A model generated the notes under the pieces. The model ran no database searches. It had not been told where the DNA came from and was given only the letters and a program-made list of their open reading frames with translations. A stretch of 64,000 nucleotides of DNA. It comes from Bagarius yarrelli. Its lineage: Eukaryota > Chordata > Actinopteri > Siluriformes > Sisoridae. Position numbers and translations under genes: made by a program. The stretch is from NCBI GenBank assembly GCA_005784505.1, contig VCAZ01000102.1:1502481-1566480 (forward strand). The letters are read 5' to 3'. The number at the start of each line of letters is the position of its first letter. Within the stretch, counting starts at the first letter, position 1. This document shows positions 1-9,535 of the stretch, one piece after another.

Positions 1-329
1 ACACACACACACATCATGGTGTGCAGGACGACAACAACAGGAATCTGAGGTTATCCGAATTTTCGGTGAGACTGTATACACGATCAGGCGTATTGCGTGT
101 TGCCAAAAAAGTGGCCAGTGAGAGTATATAAAGATATATATATATATATATATGTATATAATATCTGTATGTATTATATTAATCAAAATATCATAACAAT
201 CCTCATCCCTAAAGAAATTATCTATAATATCTCCACCATCACGGTCTCAGAGAATTCCTACATTCCGAAGTACAATAGGTATCCAGGTTAAATTGCTATG
301 AAAATATTTTAAGCCATCTGGGCCATGTA

Positions 330-625
330 AGAAATCACTGAGATTAGCTTGGGTGAGGACCAAATGGAAAACATATCATGTGTCGCCAGCGACATGTCTG
401 TAGGAATTGGTTGCCAAGCGCAAAGCAAACCCTAATGGTGAACTTTATGGCTCTACCCAGCAAAAGGTGAAAAATTAATTTTTGGTTGTTGATGCATTCT
501 TCGGGTAGCGCTTCCCCTCTTCTCAGGGTGGGGCCTAGCCGTTCGGCGGGCGAAACTCCCCCGATCCCAGCACCTCGACCATGGCAGCACCTTTAAAAAA
601 AAAAAAAAAAATATATATATATAAG
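330..625 (+). repeat. Unclassified GC-rich segment ending in a poly-A/(TA) tail
   Basis: Positions 500-590 are unusually GC-rich for this region and run directly into A(17) and (AT)n at 595-622, the look of a retroposed sequence. I cannot assign a family and do not see a clean tRNA-like B box. Confidence 0.25.
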
Positions 626-1635
626 AAGCATTTATTTCAATTTTAATTTCTTTGTATTTACTATTTTATTCATTGTGCTATAAAGCACTAAAGTACACAT
701 ACTATTAAGTCTTCATCCCTGCCCCCCCTTGCGAGTGCATGGATATAGTGACTACAAAAATGGTGAAGCAATTTGCATTTTAAAAAAAAGCTTTGAATCA
801 AGTTTGAATATTCCCTTCCTTTGTTCTTTTATGAGAAGCGTAGAACGAAAAGTTTCCAAATGAATTCCATGTTTTCAACATAAGCGCTGCGCTGAAAATT
901 CACCTGAAAGCGACTCGTTCCTTGACATCCTTTTTGCTGAATCTGCAAAATGGTGATCATTTCAGTGTGTTCAGTGTTTTTTTTTTTTTATTTTGCGCTA
1001 CAATAAGCAAAAATGGGGGCAATAGGACATAATAATAACTATAGATTTAATTATACATTTCCATTGATTCCTGTGTACATTTTGCTAAAAGATTTTTTTT
1101 TTCCATTTAGCACCAACCTTCCAAAGCTACAAAACATATTTGCATGTTTACTAAAACACAAATTCATCCTATTTAAAAGTTTACACCCTGCTACCTCCTA
1201 ATGTTGCCTTCTTAAGCACCGTTGAATGGTGCGACTGTTTTGGGAAAAGGGTCAAATATGCAGAAGATGCTTCTTTTTTCTCAAAAATAGCAGCCAGTTT
1301 AGCTGCTCCAGACAAATAAGGGACTGATGAAAGGAAGTTGGAGCTCAGTGGTTAAAATGTTGTTTGAAAGATTGGGGGTTCAGTTTCCAGCCTGAGTATG
1401 TGAGCGGAGCGGAGTGAAAGCAAAGCGGGGCGGAGGTTGGAGCAGGTTTTTTTTGATGTCGGAGCGCTGTGGTGTTCTGTCGTTCCGATGCGCTCCACTA
1501 ACACTTAACTAACCTCAACTCGTGTTAACACCCAATAACAGAACTGCATAGAGCTTGAAAGAATTCATGTGTTGCTAAAGTGTTAAACACCACTGACAGA
1601 AAACAATTCGTGATACATTTTCTTAAATGTTATCT
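626..1635. other. Intergenic, no gene; scattered short repeat fragments
   Basis: AT-rich sequence. Positions 1335-1400 resemble a SINE tRNA-like head, and 1395-1490 hold a GAGCGGAGCGG-type segment with a partial reverse copy around 1460-1495, possibly another DNA element. No coding sequence is seen. Confidence 0.5.
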
Positions 1636-1637
1636 CA

Positions 1638-1674
<37 letters not shown>

Positions 1675-1693
1675 ATATCTGTCTGTCTGTCTA
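1636..1693 (+). repeat. (TATC)n / (TGTC)n microsatellite
   Basis: About ten TATC/CTAT units are followed directly by several TGTC units. It is a simple tandem repeat. Confidence 0.95.
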
Positions 1694-1748
1694 AGCAAAG
1701 AGCGGGAAATGAAAAATGTGTGATTATAAAATGTGTTGAGCACAGAAC

Positions 1749-2312
1749 AGGGCTGCAAAATATATCAAAATTATCACAATATGCACACTGCAATGGCCTG
1801 CGATAGTGAGATGCGAATAGTAAAATATCTTGCACACAGCTATATGTGTATATTATATAGATTAGTTGGGATATGCGTACGCGTGCTTTAATGCAAGTCA
1901 ATTAACAATCCGCAAATATTTTATTGCAAGCTAATCTTGAAGAGATGAGCCACCCGCAGCTTATGCTAATGATTTAGTGCCAAAAAAAGAAGCACCTCAA
2001 AGATATGACAGTATTTGGGTTTTTAAAAGAGATGAAAACATGCAGACTGAAGTTTTAGGTAGCACATGTAAATCTCGCATGAAAACGCAAAGGGCAAACA
2101 GTACAAATATTTACAGTCAAAACAAAACCAAGCACAGTTTTTATCAGCTATGCTCGGAAAAAAAAAAAAAAAAAAAACCTCAGACAGGTGAACGTGTTTA
2201 AGGAAACATATGTTGCTTATAACGTTTTCAAAAATATCATATTGAATATGATAAAAAAAATCGCATTATTCAGCATGCTATTGCATTTATATTTAATATT
2301 GTGCAGCCCTAA
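1749..2312 (+). mobile_element. hAT-like DNA transposon remnant with a degraded BED-finger ORF
   Basis: The ends are inverted copies of AGGGCTGCA.AATA (start 1749; the right end reads ATTGTGCAGCCCT up to 2312). The internal frame at 1977-2120 reads like the N-terminus of hAT transposases: a hydrophobic W/F segment (SIWVFKRDE) followed by C-x-S-R...N-S-T-N-I...K-x-K-H, which resembles a BED zinc finger missing some Cys. The inverted ends are clear; the family name is inferred. Confidence 0.5.
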
Positions 2313-2316
2313 TTAG

Positions 2317-2447
2317 CACTGCACCTCCAAGCTGCCAGTGCCGAACCCCTGAGCAAGGCCCTTAACTGCTGCGTTATGTTTAAAAAAAAGAATAAAACCA
2401 TAACCCACCCTGGATAAGTGTGTCTGCTAAAAGCTAAAACTGTAAAT
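2317..2447 (+). mobile_element. SINE family 1 fragment
   Basis: It contains CCCCTGAGCAAGGCCCTTAAC and the GGATAAG.G.GTCTGC...CTGTAAATG tail of the same family, in plus orientation. The head is lost or degraded. Confidence 0.55.
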
Positions 2448-3312
2448 GAAGGACATTTCCGTAACCAAAAAAGCCATTCAACAATGGGATGTACACTTTG
2501 AGACTTTACTTTACTATGTAGTTATTTTGTCTGGTGGACTAAATATATACTTATTAGGGCAAGACTAAATAAACATCTAACAACAACTTTCGAAGAGCCC
2601 TCTGATTTAGTTTATTCAGTTCATTTCACGGATACGACAAGGGGAGGTGTAAATTTATAAACTCATTTTGCAAAGTAAAGTTAAATGACACTATTGTGGC
2701 TTTAGGAACCTCAGCAGGGAGGTGGTTTAATAGCATGCTTTGCAGTGACGCATACAGTCATATGGGCATTGTGAGAGTGACATATCATTAGCTAGCTTCT
2801 GTCACCTTATGTGAAGTCTCCCATCAAATAATTAACCCAAAGCTACATGCTGTTTGGAAAAGTCGTATAATATATTAACTTTTACACTTGAGTTACACAA
2901 TATGTGATGACATTCATTTTCGGTTGCACAATCGGTCTTACTTTGTGACCTCAATGTATTAAGACATTTTTGCATATCAGTCGATGTATTAATTCAATAT
3001 GTTAATGTAGTCGTTTACAATTACAACTAGATCGGTTATGATCATGGCCCAACCTAGTTATCGGTATTGGTCAAATCTGTGGCACATAAAATAAAACGTG
3101 ACTACCATGTTAACTTATTCACACTGCAAGAACCTAGTTAAGCTATCGCTTCTACAAACTAAAGAACAATGAAGCTTCACAAGGCTTCCATGTCAACAAT
3201 GTTATAAACAATGCAATCTCACAACCACCAGCAACAGTCATGACAATGGATTATATATAATGTCTTATACATTAAAAGTCAGGTAGGCCTTATGTTTCAT
3301 TATTCATGGTCA
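2448..3312. other. Intergenic, no gene recognised
   Basis: Unique-looking AT-rich sequence with no sustained reading frame, splice-bounded exon or recognised repeat. Confidence 0.5.
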
Positions 3313-4836
3313 TACGGTCAAAACCATAAAATTATTTGTTCCCTTGCTGATTTTGTATGTTTGCCCACTAACAAAGCAAATATCAGTCTTTAATTTGAAT
3401 GGTAGGTTTATTCTAACAGTGAAAAACAGAATAACAAAAACACCCGGAAAAACACATTTCAAAAAAAGTTGTAAATTGATTTGCATTTTAATGAGTGAAA
3501 TAAGTATTTTACCCCTTCACAAATCAAGACTTAGTATTTGGTGGCAAAACCCTTGTTGTTAAATCACAGGGGTCAGACATTTACATTTACAGCACTCGGC
3601 AGACGCCCTTATCCAGAGCGACTTACAATATTCCTTGTTATACTGAGCAATTGGGGTTTGAGGGCCTTGCTTAGGGGCCCAACAGTGGTGGCTTGGTGGA
3701 GCTGGGAATCGAACCCACAACCGGGTTGGTAATCCAACACCTTAACCTTGAGCCACCACTTCCCCCAGACGTTCCTTGGAGTTGGGCACCGGGTTTGCAC
3801 ACATCTTAATAGGGATTTTGTCCCACTCCTCTTTGCAGATCCTCTCCAAGTTATTTAGGTTTTAAGGCTGAGGTTTGGCAAATCAAACCTTTACCTAAGG
3901 CCACTAAGACCTTAATGTGCTTCTTCTTGAGACAATTCATTGCTACCTTGGCCGTGAGTTTCGTGGTCATTATCATACTGGAATACCTATCCACGACCCA
4001 TTTTCATTGCCCTGGTCGAGGAAAGGAGGTTCTCACACAAGACTTAACGGTGCATAGTCTCGTCTAGCATCACTTTAATGGGGTGATGCCAAAGAGCTTG
4101 ATTTTAATTTTATAAGACCACAACACTTACATAAAGTTCTTCTCATTCAGATGTTCATTGGAAAACTTCAGACAGGTCTGTACACGTGCTTTCTTGAGCA
4201 AGGACACCTTGTGGGCGGTGCAGGATTTAAGTCCTTCACGGCGTAGTGTGTAACCAGTTGTTTTCTTAGTGACTATGGCTATGTAACTTGAGATCTGGGC
4301 TGATTCCCCACTGTTCCCATGATCACTGAAACTTCATGAGGTGAGATCTTGCATGGAGCCCCAGCCAGAGGAAAATTGACAGCTTTTTTGTGTTTCTTTC
4401 ATTTTCGAATAATTGCACCAACAGTCACCTTCTCACCTTCGTCTTGGTCTTGGCCATGGTGGAGACTTTGCTTCTGTGGACAGGTGTCTTTTATACAGCT
4501 AACGGGCTGAGATCAGGAGCACTCTTTAAGAGTCCCTTAAAAGAGACTCTTTAAAAGAGTCTATTCAAAAGAGTGCTCCAGATCTCAGATTGTAACCTTC
4601 ATAAAAAGACACCTGGAATCCAGAAATCCTGCTGATTTATATGGAATTAAATACTTATTTCACTCATTAAAATGCAAATTATATTATACGTTTTTTAAAA
4701 TGTGTTTTTCTGGATGTTTTTGTTGTTATTCTGTCTCTCACCGTTAGAATTGACCTACCATTAAAATTATAGCCTTTGTCAGAGGGGAAATGGACAAAAT
4801 CAGCAGGGGATCAAATAATTTTTTGCCCTTACTGTA
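3313..4836 (-). mobile_element. Degenerate Tc1/mariner transposon, transposase remnant on minus strand
   Basis: The left end (3313, TACGGTCAAAACCATAAAATT then TGCTGATTTTGTATGTTTGCCC) and the right end (near 4785-4836, GACAAAATCAGCAGGGG...CCCTTACTGTA) are inverted repeats of the common fish Tc1 family. Internal blocks on the minus strand correspond to Tc1 transposase DNA, for example the stretch around TCTTGAGACAATTCATTGC and GGTGAGATCTTGCATGGAGC. There are many stops and deletions, so no transposase can be made. A SINE is inserted at 3579-3765 with a CAGAC duplication on both sides. An imperfect palindrome at 4515-4585 matches the hairpin found in this family. Confidence 0.8.
3579..3765 (-). 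mobile_element. tRNA-derived SINE (family 1), nested in the Tc1 element
   Basis: Read on the minus strand this is a tRNA-like head with a B-box-like segment, followed by a tail complementary to ATTTACATTTACAGC and GCAGACGCCCTTATCC. It is flanked by CAGAC at 3574-3578 and 3766-3770, taken as the target duplication. At least ten copies of this family occur in the window. It is the youngest-looking nested copy. Confidence 0.7.
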
Positions 4837-6060
4837 CCATCAGCTGGCGACAGAGTCTAACATTTATCCACAAACCTCCTCCCTTCTCAAACAATCTTCT
4901 TGCCTCTAAAACAATCATGTTTAGCACCAGGTTCTGCGTCAGCGCCTGTCTAAATAATAGAAGGCCTTTTCAAACGCGTGCATTTGCCTAGTACATGTCA
5001 GAATATAATATAGAGCAAAAGCAAATAATAAGTTAAGTGTTTTGGCCACTTACCAAAGTACCTTCATGGTGATGTGAATATGGCATAAAAAAAAATGATA
5101 ATGTTCTTCCTCTTTGCATTATGAAGTGCATTATTCTTTCAAATAATTTCCATTGCAAATAGAAAATTATAGTGCATGACTTGGGAGAGATATGGCATGA
5201 GCTAATATTTCCATAACATCGTCGCTTCCCTTATGTATGCCTATAGCTAAATTATTCGCAAAACGATGTGTACACAATATATACGACTGGGTATTGTGTA
5301 TATACACAATATACATTGTGTTGCTATATTGAAATATTATCTGGTATATTATTATTAGAATCTGATTCAGGCCCCAGCAGTGACACACCCAGGCCCATCT
5401 GTTCCAGGGTGCTGTATTCTTGGCTAAGCCTGTGCTCTTGACTTTTTCTAACAAGCTGGGATATGCAGAAAAAAAGGAATTTCGCTGCACCCTAAATTTT
5501 TCGTTTATTACTTAATTTTTCTTCAGTATGAAAGCTATAGTTATCATGAACAGGGGTATGATGGCCCCAGGGCCTTTTCCCGGGAGCATTAAATAGACCT
5601 CATATGGCCAAAAAATGTATAGACAAATACTTCACCAGTGCACACCAATTGGTGTGTCTTTCCCAATTTTTTTGCCATCGAGGTTGGAAGAACACAGCTG
5701 TCTAGATAGTACTGGGCGATTCAGGGCTTCACAGAGCGCTGAGTCTGACTTAACCCGATCTTTGGGATAAACTGCCCACCAGACCGTCTTGCCCAATACA
5801 AGTGCTTGATCTCACTGATCCAGAAGTGTGGAGGTAAATGGACAAAACACAATTTAACCGCTTGATGTCTTTAACAAAAGAGTTTTAAAGAGGATGCAAA
5901 TCTAATTTTGAGGGGGTTTGTTTTATATTAAAGGCGGCAAAAAAAAATATACCTGTATTTATATTCATGTGATGTTGCCCCAAATGAACAGCTTTAAATA
6001 AAAATAAAATAAAAGTAGCCTTAGAAACATCTAGAAATCCAACAGAATTATAAATCTGGC
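4837..6060. other. Intergenic with one SINE fragment and a small inverted repeat
   Basis: Positions 5275-5325 contain near-palindromic GTATATACACAATATACA-type sequence that could form a hairpin. Positions 5362-5497 hold a SINE family 2 fragment (CCAGGGTGCTGTA, GGGATATGCAG, then AAGGAATTTCGCTG). Nothing else is recognised. Confidence 0.5.
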
Positions 6061-6064
6061 TGGC

Positions 6065-6259
6065 TACATTTACATTTAGAGAATTTGGAAGACGTCCTTA
6101 TCCAGAGCGACTTACATGTATCTCTTTTATACAAGTGAGCAATTGGGGGTTAAGGGCCTTGCTCAGGGGTCCAGATATGGTGGCTTGGTAGTGCTGGAGA
6201 TCAAACCCCGGTCTTCCAGGTATCAATCCAACACCTTAACCACTGAGCCACCATTTCCG
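6065..6259 (-). mobile_element. tRNA-derived SINE (family 1)
   Basis: It begins with the reverse tail ACATTTACATTT, then CCTTATCCAGAGCGACTTAC, GGGTTAAGGGCCTTGCTCAG and ends with the tRNA-like head CCTTAACCACTGAGCCACC. It is near full length, on the minus strand. Confidence 0.7.
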
Positions 6260-7020
6260 AGGGTTTTCTGTTCAACTGGTAATTTTCTAGATGGTCTCAT
6301 GTCTGTGTGGGTTTCCCTCAGGTTCTCTGTCTGCCTCCTACTTAGATTAAACTAGCAACGTTGCTTTATGTACATGATTCCTTGTAATGGACCGTTGCCC
6401 CATGCTGGGTGTGTCTCGGGTAGATGGTCTCTTACAACCATAACCCAGATTAGCATAAAATGCTTGAAGGTGAGGATGAAGACCAAAAATGACAGAATGA
6501 GACAACGTACTGTATTGAATGTACTAGGGTGTGTACACAATATATATATTTGTCTACCGCCCATTATATGTTAAATATTAGACATTGTCAGCAAAAAAAT
6601 CCATTATATTCGAAGTATAAAAATAAGTGTTTATTATGATAATTCTAATAAAATCTCAAAGCTTCGAATCAGCGACTGCAGAAACAAAAGATAGCACAGG
6701 CGATCAAATAGCATTAAAAAAAGCAAATATCACCTATTAAGACGCATACACAGTTACAGATTTAAAACCAAGACAGGCTCAGTTAGTTTATAAAATAAGG
6801 CATGCTTTAATTTACAAAAGAAAATTAAATCCTGCCATGTTTTTTCCCCACATTTTTATCGTGACGATAACAAACATGCACCTGCACGTACCAACCAGAC
6901 CCGGAACAAGGATGTAACGTGCGTTCATTGTGTCGATATATGTCGATTTCCAGAATAAGAAATTGAACGTTTATTTGTGCAAATAAAGAAAAAACCAAGT
7001 TAAAATGATTTAAAAAAAAG
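6260..7020. other. Intergenic, no gene recognised
   Basis: AT-rich. Short ORFs on both strands overlap each other and show no family features. If the CpG block at 7.1-7.3 kb is a first exon, this would be the start of its intron. Confidence 0.4.
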
Positions 7021-7135
7021 CAGCCCAGGCGTCTTATTTGCCTGCTAGCACTCGAGCTAACAGGCTAACACCCGGCATCAATAACAAACAATTATATGTA
7101 TTTAAAGTCGCCATTGAACGCATCTCTTCTCTTAC

Positions 7136-7330
7136 CCGATTTTATGTTTGTTGTCATGGCGTTTTTTATGCCGTACCGGCTGCAAAGGAATATTGTCCGT
7201 CAATCCGGCCATTACAGGCTGAAAACGGTGGTGAAATCAGCCCAGGCGTGTCTCCCAGCAGGGGCGGAAGCTAACAGCGGATTGAGCCGTCCGAGCTTTG
7301 AGTCTACCGGGCAATAAAGCTTTAACAATG
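7136..7330 (-). other. Candidate CpG-rich first exon/promoter of a gene downstream of sall4
   Basis: This block has many CpGs and a higher GC content than its AT-rich surroundings. On the minus strand it ends in a good donor (ATCGG-GTAAGA, GT at 7135-7134). An ATG at 7157-7155 gives a short reading frame MTTNIKS before the donor, ending in phase 1. A GC box (GGGGCGG, 7261-7267) lies upstream. In human the next gene on this side of SALL4, in the same orientation, is ATP9A, whose protein begins MTDNIPLQ; the resemblance is too slight to assign it. It could instead be an unrelated CpG-rich fragment. No further exons are visible in 1-7000. Confidence 0.3.
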
Positions 7331-7458
7331 GAGTGCAAATGATTTCTCACACATCAACATCCGCATGCTGATTTTAGAGAAGAAATAAATTCTAGTCAAT
7401 AATTCTGGGATGTCAAAAGATAAACCCAGTTCAAAAAAAAATAAATAAATAAAATGGT

Positions 7459-7464
7459 TTTATT
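7459..7464 (-). terminator. Candidate polyadenylation signal for sall4
   Basis: TTTATT on the plus strand reads AATAAA on the minus strand, 1.65 kb past the sall4 stop. An alternative signal lies at 8271-8276. Which one is used cannot be told from sequence. Confidence 0.3.
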
Positions 7465-9109
7465 CCTTCCTACACACACACTTTCACACGCATCAAGACT
7501 CGATTCTGGATTTTTTTTTTATTTTCCAAAATATAAATCAAAGAGGACAAAAAAATAAAAATAAGAAGGGAGCAAACATTTACAAAAAAAAAAACAGGGG
7601 CTACAAGAAAACAACCCTTTAAACAGACGCAGTATTTGAAGAATGAAAGACTTTTGAGGGGGGAAAAAAAATAATTTGCAGTAAAAGACAAAAAAAGGCA
7701 CAACCTGGCAACACACAAAAGGGGGGGGGTGTGTAAATGTACAAGAAGTCTTTTCTGAGGGCACCTTGTTCTATTCCGAGCAAGAGTTGTGCAAAGTGTC
7801 CAGTGATACATTCATTGCTAAACAAAACAAAAAGGGGGGGGGGCAAAATAATCAGCAGGTTTTGAAAAGACTAATGATTAACATCACCTTTTAACATCGG
7901 AGCAAAAAAAAAAAAAAATAGATATTACACAGCTGTTCAAGTCAGTAGAGTGAGAATAAAGAACAGCATTTAATTGAGGTAGATGTTCAACCCACATAAC
8001 AGTATACAGATAGTTGGTTTTTTTTTTTAAGAAAGAAAAAAACAAACAAAAATAAAAACAGGGTGGGGTAATAAACAAATGACAAAAGCCATAACAACAT
8101 GTTTTTGTTGGTTTCCTTGGATACGCCACAAGAAAAGAAAACCTCATTTTAACTGGACATCCAAGTCAATGCATCTTAAAGACAGCAGGAAAAATCTGTG
8201 CAGGAGTAAGAGAAAAGAAAAAAAAAAAAAGCAAATAAACAGCTCCCTGGTCAAAAGATGTAGTTAAAATTTTATTCTTGGCCACGTGTATCGAAATAAA
8301 GTGCAGGGATTTCAGCGTTGTACTGTTTTTATATAAAGGAATCGTTTGTCCCACTGATGAAAGGAGGGGGAAAAAAAGGCCCAAATGCCACATTAAATGC
8401 TTATTGTGGAAACAATACTCTATATCTACATGTAAAAGTATAGTACAGTTTGGTCATAAACGAAGGATCTGCAAAAAGAACCTTCATTATAACATCGTGG
8501 TGCTTTTATTCTTTTTTTTTTTTTTTTAATATAAAACAGGCACCACATAGAGGCACTTAAATTACATTTTTGGTAGAGCAGATAGAAGCTACACTGCAGT
8601 TCAACAGAATAAGTTAATATGAAATCTAGTCTTCGGTCACTTACGAGAACTTCTAGCAAACTGTTATAGAACTATATTCCAAACTGCCTAGGATTAGTGA
8701 AATAATCCAAAGAAGGCAAGTTAAAAATAAAATGGCAGAGATTGTAGCCTACATCGATTTACTAGTGGATCTGGTAAAACTGTGGTTTATACAGCAAACT
8801 TACTAGGACAGTTTTGGAAGAAAAGATATATTTTTCAAGTAAAACTTACATTCAACTTCTAGAAAACATTACTGACAAAATACCCGCATATATTATAGAG
8901 GAAAAAAAGGAAACAGCATTAACTACAGTAGTTACATCAATTTTTAAGGTTTCAGTTGAAGTCCACAAATCGGTGTTGCTCATATTAGGATGTTTTATAC
9001 AACTTTGCAAAAGCAACCACAAAAAAAAAATAAAAAAAAGATTTCAAGCAACACAAAAGAACCAAGTTTCATTGTGCCTACTGAAACGTTGTGAGGGAAC
9101 TGAGACGTT
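7459..9109 (-). other. sall4: sall4 3' UTR (probable extent)
   Basis: About 1.65 kb follows the sall4 stop codon with no coding potential. It is A/T-rich with many homopolymer tracts (A or T runs near 7510, 7900, 8020, 8220 and 8515) and no recognised transposon. AATAAA signals on the minus strand occur at 8271-8276 and 7459-7464. The second lies just before the CpG-rich block at 7.1-7.3 kb, so it is taken as the outer limit. Short ORFs here come from homopolymer runs. Confidence 0.45.
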
Positions 9110-9535
9110 TTAGTTGACTTTGCCCTCCTCCATAAAATGTGAAAACTGTGACTTGACGACACTCTCGGAACCATTCTTTTCCAATTCAGCAACTGTACCC
9201 GGAATACCTGAATGCGAGTCCATCTTCATTAAACTTCCTGTGGAGCCAACCAAAGGGCCTCCTGCAAGGCTTCCAGGAAGTGGAATTCCACCATTTTGGA
9301 TAACGGAAATTTCATTGGCTTTCATGGCCAGCCCGTTTGAGAAAGCAGCGGCATACTGATTCCACACCGACGGGTCAAAGTTCATCGGCGAGGGGATCAG
9401 ATCTTTCGGGGGCTGCAACATCTCTGGAATCATCTTGGACTCAGCACCCATGGCCATCAATGCCATAGGGTTATCCAAAGACAAACGCTGACCACGCCTT
9501 GCTGAATTATTCCACATGTGGGTTCCAACATGGAC
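9110..9535 (-). CDS. sall4: sall4 coding exon 4 (terminal, TAA stop)
   Basis: The acceptor is CCCCACAG (G at 9536) in a run of C. The exon starts VHVGTHMWNNSARRG, completing the last zinc finger with its two histidines, and runs 141 codons to TAA at 9112-9110. It carries the family's conserved C-terminal tail (SVWNQYAAAFSNGLAMKANEISVIQNGGIP) and ends FSHFMEEGKVN, close to the human FPHFLEENKIAVS end. The exon is in phase with exon 3. Confidence 0.95.
   Translation of the reverse strand, partial: VHVGTHMWNNSARRGQRLSLDNPMALMAMGAESKMIPEMLQPPKDLIPSPMNFDPSVWNQYAAAFSNGLAMKANEISVIQNGGIPLPGSLAGGPLVGSTGSLMKMDSHSGIPGTVAELEKNGSESVVKSQFSHFMEEGKVN

Noticed and set aside
7470..8659. Minus ORFs of 75-113 codons in the sall4 3' region
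   Set aside because: They are rich in Phe and Lys from homopolymer runs, overlap each other in different frames, and have no domains.
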